NCBI GenBank assembly: GCA_003220855.1
Contig: QHTP01000074.1
Coordinates: 1-21,659, forward strand
Origin: Gemmatimonadota bacterium
GTDB lineage: Bacteria; Gemmatimonadota; Gemmatimonadetes; Gemmatimonadales; GWC2-71-9
DNA length: 21,659 nt
Reading direction: 5' to 3'
In this document: positions 1-6,242 of the stretch, in pieces
Numbering within the stretch: position 1 is the stretch's first letter
Layout of the letters: each line of letters opens with the position of its first letter
Translations under genes and position numbers: made by a program
The notes under the pieces: generated by a model
Seen by the model: only the letters and a program-made list of their open reading frames with translations
The model's database searches: none
Told to the model about the DNA's origin: nothing

Positions 1-339
1 GGACAGCGCATCTCGGCAACCGCGCTGATGTGGTCACCCGACGGCGATCAGATCGCGGTGATCGTGGAACCGGGAGGGTACAACGACCCGGATCGCGATC
101 TCGTCGTCATCACGCTGTCGCCGCTCCATGCCACCTACGTCGCCACGATGACCGAGGCCGTCGCTCACGGCCTCGAGCTGTGGACGACCGCCGACTTCCT
201 GTGGCGCAGCGGTCGCCTGGTCCCGGCGTCCCAGGGCCAGCGTGGGTCGATCATCATCAAGTCGCTCGGGCAGGTCGGATGGACGCCCACACGTCCGAGC
301 GCTCAACCGGTGGCCCTGGTGGGTGCGGTCTGTTCTTGA
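1..339 (+). CDS. C-terminal end of a beta-propeller/TolB-like protein (5' end outside window)
   Basis: The frame is open from the first base of the window to the TGA at 337-339, so only about 112 C-terminal residues are visible. It contains a WSPDGDQIAVI segment, the pattern of a WD40/TolB-type propeller blade (W-SPDG, then a strand of hydrophobic residues), followed by a second strand-rich stretch (DLVVITLSP). Third codon positions are strongly G/C up to about base 270, and then codon choice becomes poorer. The last 83 bases overlap the 3' end of the convergent lipoprotein gene, which also carries a propeller-like WSSDGRYVW motif, so the two could be related proteins. No catalytic motif is seen; a role in a periplasmic or surface propeller is inference only. 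Confidence 0.55.
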   Translation, partial: GQRISATALMWSPDGDQIAVIVEPGGYNDPDRDLVVITLSPLHATYVATMTEAVAHGLELWTTADFLWRSGRLVPASQGQRGSIIIKSLGQVGWTPTRPSAQPVALVGAVCS

Positions 340-955
340 AGGCGCGTGCTCCAGTGGCGGTCGCGCTGCTCACCGTCGCGTGCTCGGCACGGGAGCCGTC
401 GATCGGGGGGGCATGGTCCGTCCTGAACGTCCCGGCGCGGTCGGACCATCGCACTCCGGCCAGGCGGGAGTTGCTGCGGCGGGTGAACGGCAGATCGATC
501 CGTTCCCCACGGTCGAGATCGACCACGATCGGATTCGCGATGTCGTTTCCGATCCACACATACCGTCCGTCCGACGACCAGGGGTTGCTGCCTGCGAACT
601 CGGGGGAATCGTCCTCGGCCGCGTGCACGATGATGGGTGCGGGGGCGAGCACGAGGCGGCGTTGCGTCGCGGCGTCCAGGAAAAAGGTGCCGCACGGCGT
701 GGTGGATGCGTAGACGATCCGGTCGGGGCGCCGGCGGTCGACCGTCCAGTCCGTGAGGCCGTCGGCCAGCGTGCGGCCATGGTATACGAGCGACATGGTC
801 GTGTGCGAGTGTCCGCCGAAGTCTTCGCGGGCGGAGCGGATTTCGAAGTGACCGGCCTGCTCGCGAGCGTGCGTGATGCAGGCGCCCAGTGCGGAGACAA
901 GAGCCGCCGCCGCGAGCTGGCGGCGATGCCGCGAGGTCGCGCGCGACTCAGCCAT
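257..955 (-). CDS. Small lipoprotein with propeller-like segment
   Basis: This encodes 232 residues. The N-terminus is a lipoprotein signal: basic region RHRRQ, hydrophobic LAAAALVSALGA, and a canonical lipobox LGAC with the acylated cysteine at residue 26, so it is probably an envelope lipoprotein. The middle (about residues 115-165) has SSDGRYVWIGNDIANPIVVDL, strand-rich and similar to one propeller blade. The ATG at 955-953 overlaps the stop of the upstream acetyltransferase gene by 8 nt, which indicates translational coupling. The last roughly 28 codons (257-340) use rare codons (AGA, CCA, CGA) and lie antisense to the converging gene. The natural end was probably earlier and the present tail is read-through. 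Function unknown. Confidence 0.6.
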   Translation of the reverse strand: MAESRATSRHRRQLAAAALVSALGACITHAREQAGHFEIRSAREDFGGHSHTTMSLVYHGRTLADGLTDWTVDRRRPDRIVYASTTPCGTFFLDAATQRRLVLAPAPIIVHAAEDDSPEFAGSNPWSSDGRYVWIGNDIANPIVVDLDRGERIDLPFTRRSNSRLAGVRWSDRAGTFRTDHAPPIDGSRAEHATVSSATATGARAFKNRPHPPGPPVERSDVWASIRPARAT

Positions 956-1541
956 GGCGCGCGAGGCGCAGCTCGAGGTGCCGCCGGACGTCCGGCCACT
1001 CCGTGACCAGGATACTGTACATCACCACGTCCCGGACGGTGCCGTCGCGGCGCACGCCGTAGTGACGGATCACACCGTCCTTCTTCGCGCCCAGCGCCTC
1101 GATCGCGCGCTGCGAGCGGAAATTGAAATTATCGGTGCGGAGGCCCACGACGTTGCATCCGAGCGTGTCGAAGGCGTGGCCGAGGAGCAGCAGCTTGCAG
1201 GTCGTATTGACGTGCGTGCGCTGGCGGCTGCCCGCGTACCAGGTGTGCCCGATCTCCACCCGATCGAGCTGGGGAGCGATATCGTGATAGCGCGTCGAGC
1301 CGATGACGGTCCCGCTGGCCAGGTCACGCACGACCCACGGGAGCATGTGGCCTTCGCGTTGCCCCTTCAGCGCCTCGGCCACGTAGGCCGGCATGCCCTC
1401 GGGCGGGGGCACGGCGACGAACCACAGCTCCCACAACCTCCCATCGACCGCCGCCGCTGCCAGCGCCGAGTGGTGGCTATCGGTCAGCGGCTCGAGACGG
1501 ATGCCGTGCCCTTCCAGCACGACGGGTTGGACCTCAATCAT
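948..1541 (-). CDS. GNAT-family N-acetyltransferase (RimJ/RimL-like)
   Basis: A 197-residue protein of the usual length for RimJ/RimL-type GNAT enzymes, which move an acetyl group from acetyl-CoA to an amino group. The start MIEVQPVVLEGHGIRLEPL is the typical first strand of this subgroup. The central TVIGSTRYHDI gives the core beta strands. WYAGSRQRTHVNTTCKLLL is the expected Q/R-x-x-G/T CoA pyrophosphate loop and helix region, here in the variant seen in RimJ-like proteins. TDNFNFRSQRAIEALGA is the conserved N..S..A.E..G motif late in the fold. The substrate, whether a protein N-terminus or a small molecule, cannot be told. It is the first gene of a minus-strand pair with the lipoprotein. 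The start lies 153 bases from the divergent gene at 1695. Confidence 0.88.
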   Translation of the reverse strand: MIEVQPVVLEGHGIRLEPLTDSHHSALAAAAVDGRLWELWFVAVPPPEGMPAYVAEALKGQREGHMLPWVVRDLASGTVIGSTRYHDIAPQLDRVEIGHTWYAGSRQRTHVNTTCKLLLLGHAFDTLGCNVVGLRTDNFNFRSQRAIEALGAKKDGVIRHYGVRRDGTVRDVVMYSILVTEWPDVRRHLELRLARHG

Positions 1542-1694
1542 GTAGGGCTCAAGCTGCTTAGCGGAGCGGCTGCAATCAAGAACGCGCGAACACCACCGCC
1601 CCTGACGCCATCACGAGGGTGGCCCGATATTGCCGCGAAGCTAGCGGCGGTGCTCGCCCGTACGGGTCCGGTACCTCCCTGAAACGGAGACGTC

Positions 1695-2345
1695 ATGAAC
1701 AGGCGCATTGCTGTCTCCCTCATGCTTGCCGCCGTCGGACTCTGCACCGCGTCCCGAGCCGGCGGTCAGGCGAAAACCCTCGAGCCCAAGAGCCTGGACG
1801 TGTTCAACCGCAGCGCGAGCGCCCTCACGGACGGGACGAGAACTGGTGTGCGGCTGAGCGAAGCCGCCGGCAACGGTGTGGCGTACCTGCGGGGCGTCGA
1901 GCTCGGCAACGGCACGTTCGAGCTCGATATCAGAGGCAAGGACGTGCAGGGACAGAGCTTCGTGGGCGTGGCGTTTCACGGAGTGGACGACACGACATAT
2001 GACGCCGTCTACCTGCGTCCGTTCAACTTCAAGACTGACGACCCGGCGAGACGTACGCACGCGGTGCAATACGTCTCACACCCAACGTACACGTGGCAGA
2101 AGCTGAGAGCCGAGCACCCGGGGGAGTACGAGCAGGCCGTCGCTCCCGCGCCAGATCCGAACGGCTGGTTCCACGTGCGCGTCGTGGTCGCGAGCCCGAA
2201 GGTGAGCGTATTCGTCGCCGACGCGAAGGAGCCGAGTCTCGTGGTCAGCCAGCTAAGCGATCGTCACAAGGGACGGGTGGGCCTGTGGGTGGGAAACGGC
2301 TCCGATGGCGATTTCGCCAACCTCAAGATCGTGCCGAAGCAGTGA
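1695..2345 (+). CDS. Secreted concanavalin-like/DUF1080-type protein
   Basis: The 216-residue product has a Sec signal peptide (MNRR, then IAVSLMLAAVGLCTASRA, cleaved near AGG). The mature part is one jelly-roll-like domain with motifs typical of laminin-G/DUF1080-type folds: GTFELDIRGKD, SFVGVAFHGVDD, YDAVYLRPFNF, PNGWFHVRVVV, and the closing GRVGLWVGNGSDGDFANLKI. The family is mostly annotated as hypothetical or as glycoside hydrolase family 16-like/3-keto-disaccharide hydrolase-like. I see no clear catalytic EXDXXE motif, so I favour carbohydrate or surface binding over hydrolysis. A GGAG ribosome site lies 7 bases before the ATG. It probably heads the operon with the OsmC and DinB-like genes, which follow after 26 and 32 bases. 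Confidence 0.72.
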   Translation: MNRRIAVSLMLAAVGLCTASRAGGQAKTLEPKSLDVFNRSASALTDGTRTGVRLSEAAGNGVAYLRGVELGNGTFELDIRGKDVQGQSFVGVAFHGVDDTTYDAVYLRPFNFKTDDPARRTHAVQYVSHPTYTWQKLRAEHPGEYEQAVAPAPDPNGWFHVRVVVASPKVSVFVADAKEPSLVVSQLSDRHKGRVGLWVGNGSDGDFANLKIVPKQ

Positions 2346-2357
2346 CAATACTTTCAC

Positions 2358-2364
2358 AGAGAGG
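2358..2364 (+). promoter_or_regulatory. Shine-Dalgarno site fixing the OsmC start
   Basis: AGAGAGG lies 7 bases upstream of the ATG at 2372. The later in-frame ATG at 2552, just after the TGA, has no comparable site. This argues that translation starts at 2372 and passes through the TGA. Confidence 0.6.
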
Positions 2365-2371
2365 TCACGTC

Positions 2372-2812
2372 ATGGTCGAGCCAGTGGAGCAAGGCCTCGT
2401 GGTCGTGCGCGGCGGCGGGCAAGGATTCGTCCAGCAGATCGTCGTGGGGCGTCACCGGCTCATCGCCGACGAGCCCGTCTCCGCGGGCGGGACCGACCGG
2501 GGGCCCGGACCTTACGATCTGCTCCTGGCGGCGCTCGGCGCCTGAACGTCCATGACCATCGCGCTGTATGCGCGACGGAAAGGATGGTCGCTCACGGGCG
2601 TGGTGGTACGCCTCCGGCACTCGAGGGTCCACGCGGACGACTGCGTCGAATGCGAGACCAAACAGGTTCTGCTCGATCGGATCGAGCGCGAGATCGACCT
2701 GGACGGGGAGCTCACCGAGGAGCAGCGTACTAAGGCACTGGAGATCGCCGACAAGTGTCCGGTCCATCGGACGCTCACGTCGGAAATCGACATTCGGACG
2801 AGGCTGGCGTGA
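2372..2812 (+). CDS. OsmC/Ohr-family peroxidase, probable selenoprotein (in-frame TGA at 2543-2545 read as Sec)
   Basis: One frame runs from ATG 2372 to TGA 2810 with a single internal TGA at codon 58, giving 146 residues, the normal OsmC length. OsmC/Ohr enzymes reduce organic hydroperoxides with two cysteines. The family motif ALGACTSMT appears here as ALGA-TGA-TSMT, so the stop sits exactly on the peroxidatic Cys; all flanking codons are in frame and conserved. The resolving Cys is present in CPVHRTLTSEIDIRTRL (C129), and a C91/C94 pair lies in DDCVECETK. A SECIS-like hairpin follows the TGA. These observations fit selenocysteine at the catalytic site, as in other selenoproteins. Alternatives are a nonsense mutation or a sequencing error turning TGC/TGT into TGA. 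The conventional reading would split it into a 57-residue fragment and an 86-residue piece starting at 2552. No selA, selB, selC or selD is in the window. Confidence 0.8.
2543..2545 (+). other. Candidate selenocysteine codon (TGA)
   Basis: This in-frame TGA replaces the peroxidatic cysteine of the OsmC motif ALGA[C]TSMT. Reading frame and family similarity continue without interruption on both sides, so no frameshift is needed to explain it. Confidence 0.72.
2554..2589 (+). promoter_or_regulatory. Putative bacterial SECIS element
   Basis: Right after the TGA the mRNA can form a hairpin. The apical stem is TCGCGC (2559-2564) with GCGCGA (2570-2575), six pairs, closing a 5-nt loop TGTAT (2565-2569). 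An A/C mismatch is then followed by CC/GG. Alternatively a long-range lower stem GACCAT (2554-2559) pairs with ATGGTC (2584-2589), leaving a one-sided bulge. The loop begins 20 nt after the TGA and has G as its second base. As I recall the bacterial SECIS model, it needs a 4-16 bp upper stem, a loop of about 3-14 nt with a G in the first two positions, and a loop about 16-37 nt from the UGA. All three conditions are met. A chance hairpin in GC-rich codons cannot be excluded. Confidence 0.62.
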
Positions 2813-2844
2813 GAACGCCGCCCCCGACAGAAGGAGGATCGGGT

Positions 2845-3270
2845 ATGACCGGTACGCCCCCCGCCGTGACGGTGAGCCTGCTCACCCGGATGCTGCGTGA
2901 AGCCTTCGACGGGCCCCCCGGTCCCTGGACGTACTTTACCGACACCTCTCCGGGGACCGGAGTGTTCGGTACGATCGGCGGTTTGAGCGCCGCCGCGGCG
3001 TCCCGCGAGGGGGGGCCGGGCCGCACGACCATCGCTGGCCACGTCCACCACCTGACCTCGAGCGTGGCGCTCTCGACCAGGGGCCTGCGCGGAGAATCGA
3101 CCTCGCGCGACCGCAGTCGCAGCTGGACCGTGTCCGTGGTCGACGATGCCGCGTGGGCCGCCTTACGGGCGCGGCTGCGCGATGAGTACGAGCGGTTGCT
3201 GGTCGCCGTGGAGACGCATACCCGATGGGACGAGGACGCTCTGGGCGTGGCGACCCCAACACGCCGTTGA
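2845..3270 (+). CDS. DinB-superfamily protein, C-terminally truncated
   Basis: This encodes 141 residues starting at ATG 2845, chosen because AAGGAGGA stands 8 bases upstream. It matches the DinB/YfiT-like four-helix family: LLTRMLREAFDGPPGPWTYF, then TIAGHVHHLTSS with the first metal-ligand histidine, a central SRSWTVSVVDDAAWAAL, and helix LRDEYERLLVAVETH. Family members continue after WDEDALG with a last helix holding the remaining metal ligands (an AxHxxYHLGAIRQ-type segment). Here the frame instead ends in VATPTRR and stops, so the final helix and probably the metal site are missing. The break coincides with the conserved end of the opposing DUF2461 gene, suggesting a deletion between convergent genes. 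Third gene of the lectin-like/OsmC operon. Possibly a pseudogene. Confidence 0.65.
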   Translation: MTGTPPAVTVSLLTRMLREAFDGPPGPWTYFTDTSPGTGVFGTIGGLSAAAASREGGPGRTTIAGHVHHLTSSVALSTRGLRGESTSRDRSRSWTVSVVDDAAWAALRARLRDEYERLLVAVETHTRWDEDALGVATPTRR

Positions 3271-3937
3271 TCCATCGCACCAGCGGCAGCATGAGGCGGA
3301 AGTCGTCCTCGAGCAGCGCCGGCAGACGGGCGCTCACCGCCTGGGCGTCGGTCAACGCCCGGCCCATCACGAACGACTGGAACTTGAGCCACCGCGCCGC
3401 CGGATGATCCGGCGCGAAGCCGCGCGGCACCCGGCGCAGCACCGCCTCCTCGGACAGGCCGCCGAACCGCCGCACCAGTCGCCGCGCGGTGGCGATCTGC
3501 GAGAATCGCTTCGGGTCTCGGGCGATGGCCGCACGCAGGGCGCGCAGCGCCTCGCGTTGCGGCATCCACATGCCACCGCCGAGAAACGCGTCGCCCGGCG
3601 CGATCTGGAAGTAGAACCCGGCGCCGCCGCCCGCCGCCTCGCGCCCCACCGCGCGCGAGCCGTCGCGATGGTAGAACCAGCAAGAGGCGTGGGTCTTGTA
3701 CGGGGACTTGTCGGCGGAGAACCGAATGTCGCGGTAGATCCGGAACATCGATCGTTTGGGGTCGCCGACGATCTCGGGCGCGAGCCGCGCCAGCCGCACG
3801 TCCAGCTCCTCGATGAGGTGGCGCATCGGTTGTTTCACGACCGCCTCGTATTCGGGGCGGTGCGCCTCGAACCATGCCCGGTCGTTGTGACGCTTGAGGC
3901 CACGCAGGAACGTCAGCGTCGCCGTCGAAAAGAGCAT
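2936..3937 (-). CDS. DUF2461 (TIGR02453-family) protein with read-through tail
   Basis: The start is ATG 3937, preceded by a strong GGAGGGAAC site. Residues 1 to about 228 are a complete DUF2461 domain: FSTATLTFLRGLKRHNDRAW, the FRIYRDIRFSADKSPYKTH signature, AGFYFQIAPGDAFLGGGMW, and the C-terminal LMLPLVRWINGVLG. The family's function is unknown. Its normal end is at about 3253. The remaining roughly 105 codons to 2936 are Arg/Pro/Ser-rich (for example RRPTRHRRPRTRSS) and are the antisense of the DinB-like gene, so they are not a real domain. The native stop appears to have been lost where the two convergent genes now abut. The biologically meaningful gene is 3253-3937. It diverges from the sugar kinase with 48 bases between starts. 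Confidence 0.85.
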   Translation of the reverse strand: MLFSTATLTFLRGLKRHNDRAWFEAHRPEYEAVVKQPMRHLIEELDVRLARLAPEIVGDPKRSMFRIYRDIRFSADKSPYKTHASCWFYHRDGSRAVGREAAGGGAGFYFQIAPGDAFLGGGMWMPQREALRALRAAIARDPKRFSQIATARRLVRRFGGLSEEAVLRRVPRGFAPDHPAARWLKFQSFVMGRALTDAQAVSARLPALLEDDFRLMLPLVRWINGVLGSPRPERPRPIGYASPRRPATARTHRAAAPVRRPTRHRRPRTRSSCDCGRARSILRAGPWSRAPRSRSGGGRGQRWSCGPAPPRGTPRRRSNRRSYRTLRSPERCR

Positions 3938-3985
3938 TGTTCCCTCCGCCTATCGAATCTATCGAGCCCGGCGTAGACTGCTTCC

Positions 3986-4915
3986 GTGCGCATCGGCATC
4001 GACGTCGGCGGAACCAAGATCGAAGCGGTCGCGCTGTCGCCCGCGGGTGACGAGATCGCGCGACGACGCGTGCCCACGCCACGGGATTACCCGGCGTTGC
4101 TCGACGCTGTTGCGGGACTGGTGCGGGAGCTCGACCGCGCCGCCGGCGCGGTCGGGACCGTGGGCGTCGGCATCCCGGGGACGCTCGTGCCCCACACGTG
4201 GCTTGTGAAGAACGCCAACTCCGTCTGGCTCAACGGCCGGCCGCTGGGACGCGATCTCGAGACGCGACTCGATCGACCGGTCAGACTCATGAACGACGCG
4301 AACTGCTTCGCGATCTCCGAGGCCACCGACGGTGCGGGCGTCGGCGCGCACGTCGTATTCGGCGTCATCCTCGGCACGGGCGTCGGGGGTGGGATCGTCG
4401 TCGACGGTCATGTCCTGTCGGGCGCGAACCTGATCGCCGGCGAATGGGGGCACAATCCCCTTCCGTGGCCCACGTCGGACGAGTGGCCCGGTCCGCCCTG
4501 TTACTGTGCAAAACGCGGCTGCATCGAAGCCTGGCTCTCAGGCCCGGCGTTCGAGCGCGACCACGCCGAGCGTACCGGTGTCACGCTGTCGGCCGCGGAC
4601 ATCGCACGCGCGGCGGGCGGCGACGCGGGCGCGGCTGCGTCGCTGGCCCGATACCACGATCGTCTCGGTCGCGCCCTCGCGTCGCTGATCCACGTGCTCG
4701 ACCCCGACGTCGTGGTGCTGGGCGGCGGCATGTCGAACATCGCCGGACTGCCGGAAGCGGCGTATGCGGCGCTCCCGCGCTACCTGTTCGCGGCGGGAGC
4801 GGCTTCCGATCCGGTTGCCACCCGCATCGTGCGGGCCGCCCACGGTGATGCGAGCGGGGTGCGCGGGGCAGCGTGGCTCTGGGGAGTCACCGCAGGCGCT
4901 GACTCACCGCCATGA
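3986..4915 (+). CDS. ROK-family sugar kinase (fructokinase/N-acetylhexosamine kinase type)
   Basis: A 309-residue ROK kinase that phosphorylates a hexose with ATP in the cytoplasm. The N-terminal phosphate-binding motif is GIDVGGTKIEAV (residues 4-15), and the catalytic base is D104 in LMNDANCFAISEA. The second phosphate loop is GVILGTGVGGGIVVDG. The sugar-binding EWGHNPLP carries H156, and the zinc-binding PCYCAKRGCIEAWLSG has C172, C174 and C179. DPDVVVLGGGMSN is the adenosine region. NPLPWP after the EWGH motif resembles Mak-type fructokinases, but the substrate is not certain. It starts at GTG, 48 bases from the divergent DUF2461 start. The last 29 bases overlap the end of the convergent VOC gene. 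Confidence 0.92.
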   Translation: MRIGIDVGGTKIEAVALSPAGDEIARRRVPTPRDYPALLDAVAGLVRELDRAAGAVGTVGVGIPGTLVPHTWLVKNANSVWLNGRPLGRDLETRLDRPVRLMNDANCFAISEATDGAGVGAHVVFGVILGTGVGGGIVVDGHVLSGANLIAGEWGHNPLPWPTSDEWPGPPCYCAKRGCIEAWLSGPAFERDHAERTGVTLSAADIARAAGGDAGAAASLARYHDRLGRALASLIHVLDPDVVVLGGGMSNIAGLPEAAYAALPRYLFAAGAASDPVATRIVRAAHGDASGVRGAAWLWGVTAGADSPP

Positions 4916-5264
4916 TGTTCCCCTCGCTGTCTTTGAACCACGCGGTCTTCGCCCCGCCTCCCGTGGCGATGCTGTTCTTCATCTTGATCCCCGGCATGTC
5001 GTATTCCTCGAACACCACGCCGCGGGCTTTGAGGTCGGCCACCTCGGCCTCGACATCGTCGACCTGCCAGAACGCCTGGCTCGCCTTCGACGTCCCCGCA
5101 TTACCGGTCTGATACATGAATGCTTCGGCGCCGCCGCACGTATAGATCACGCCGCCGCCGTACTCTTCGCCGGGCTCGAGCCCCACGGTCTCCTCGTAGA
5201 ATTTCCTGGCCCGCCGGAGGTTGGAAGCGGGGATGTAGGCTCGAATGGGTGCTGCGCTGAGCAT
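4887..5264 (-). CDS. VOC-family (glyoxalase-fold) protein
   Basis: 125 residues forming two beta-alpha-beta-beta-beta modules of the vicinal oxygen chelate fold. Module one is IRAYIPASNLRRARKFYEETVGLEPG; module two ends in AKTAWFKDSEGNIMAVSQR, the classic closing strand (F-D-P-x-GN pattern). The usual first metal-ligand His is absent (IRAYI), so catalysis is not assured. It may be a binding or resistance-type member rather than a true lactoylglutathione lyase. GAGGAG lies 8 bases before the ATG. It follows the SDR gene by 15 bases on the same strand, so the pair is almost certainly co-transcribed. Confidence 0.87.
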   Translation of the reverse strand: MLSAAPIRAYIPASNLRRARKFYEETVGLEPGEEYGGGVIYTCGGAEAFMYQTGNAGTSKASQAFWQVDDVEAEVADLKARGVVFEEYDMPGIKMKNSIATGGGAKTAWFKDSEGNIMAVSQRLR

Positions 5265-5279
5265 GCAGGGGCTCCTCGT

Positions 5280-6122
5280 TTAGTTTCCTGTCGCCGCCGC
5301 TTCGGTCCTGGTCCACAGCTCCTCCGCCAGCGCCGCATCCTCGGCCAGCGGACTGGGCCTCGCCTCGCGGGTCCGGTCGTAGTACCGGCCCGTGGTCGCC
5401 GCGAGCTCGGGGGCCGTGGCGCAGTAGAGCGGGCTCTCCGCACCTTGTTCGTTCGAGAGCATGAACAGCTTGCCGAACCATTGCAGGGGCCGCGGCAGGG
5501 AGCGCCAGATGTTGGATGCCACCGCCCCGGGGTGGAGCGCGTAGGTCGTGACTCGGGTCCCGGTCAGGCGGCGTGCCAGCTCCTTCGCGTGCAGCACGTT
5601 CATGAGCTTGGTGACGGCATAGTCGGTCAAGCCGCTGCGCTGGGGCGTCAGGCGGCGCTCCAGTACGGACCAGTCGATCCGCTTGACCATCATGTGGGCG
5701 CCGCTCGCCACATTGACCACGCGCCCCTGCGGCGCTTCGCGCACCCGCGGGAGCAGTAGGGTCGTGAGCAGAAACGGCCCGATGTGGTTGGTCGCGTACG
5801 TCAGGTCGAAGCCGTCCTTGCTGAGGGCGCGCGTCCCCGCGATGCCGGCGTTGTTGACCAGCACGTCGATCGGTTGGCCGGACGCGAGGAACGCCTGGGC
5901 GGCGCGCCGCACCGAGCCGAGATCCGACACATCGAGGGACACCCATTGCGCCCGCGCGGCCGGGTAGCGGCTCTGGATCGCGCTCAGGACGGGCCTGGTC
6001 CGCTCCTCGGAGCGGGTCGCGAGGACGACCCGACCCCCGCGGGCCGCGAGCGCCTCGACCAGGGCCCGCCCGATGCCGGAGTTCGCTCCGGTGACGAAGA
6101 AGCTGCGACCCTGGAGATCCAT
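5280..6122 (-). CDS. Short-chain dehydrogenase/reductase (retinol-dehydrogenase-like)
   Basis: An NAD(P)-dependent oxidoreductase of the SDR superfamily, 280 residues from ATG 6122; an upstream ATG at 6152 would add ten residues and cannot be excluded. Visible motifs are the cofactor loop TGANSGIGRAL, the early VVLATRSEER (the Arg suggests NADP preference), DVSDLGS, the NNAGI motif, NHIGPFLLT, the catalytic serine region VVNVASGAHM, and the YAVTK active site with Tyr and Lys. The overall pattern, with HPGAVASNIWR and YYDRTREARPSPLAED near the end, is that of the retinol dehydrogenase 11-14/WWOX-like group. The substrate is unknown. It precedes the VOC gene in a two-gene operon and is divergent from the DUF5916 gene. 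Confidence 0.92.
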   Translation of the reverse strand: MDLQGRSFFVTGANSGIGRALVEALAARGGRVVLATRSEERTRPVLSAIQSRYPAARAQWVSLDVSDLGSVRRAAQAFLASGQPIDVLVNNAGIAGTRALSKDGFDLTYATNHIGPFLLTTLLLPRVREAPQGRVVNVASGAHMMVKRIDWSVLERRLTPQRSGLTDYAVTKLMNVLHAKELARRLTGTRVTTYALHPGAVASNIWRSLPRPLQWFGKLFMLSNEQGAESPLYCATAPELAATTGRYYDRTREARPSPLAEDAALAEELWTRTEAAATGN

Positions 6123-6242
6123 GGAATTCACGCGAGTCAACGTAACCCCCATTGCCGGCGCGGCCTAGCCCGGGTCGTGGTGCCCGAAACAACCATTTCT
6201 CGAGTTCCGTCATCTAACAGGCAAACCTCCGAACAGGCTGTC

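Noticed and set aside
1542..1694. Spacer between GNAT and lectin-like genes as a small gene or RNA
   Set aside because: Only short weak inverted repeats (ACCGCC/GGCGGT) and a low-quality minus frame are present. I see no supported gene, and it most likely holds two divergent promoters.
2552..2812. A separate 86-residue OsmC fragment gene starting at ATG 2552
   Set aside because: It lacks a ribosome site, lacks the N-terminal half of the domain, and is in the same frame as the 57 codons upstream across one TGA, so it is better read as part of one gene.
3268..3270. TGA ending the DinB-like gene as a second selenocysteine codon
   Set aside because: The frame after it reads SIAPAAA and reaches another TGA within eight codons with no family similarity, and no cysteine is expected there.
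5784..6242. N-terminal extension of the DUF5916 protein
   Set aside because: The stretch is the antisense of the SDR gene with Arg/Pro-rich translation. The signal peptide begins at 6243.
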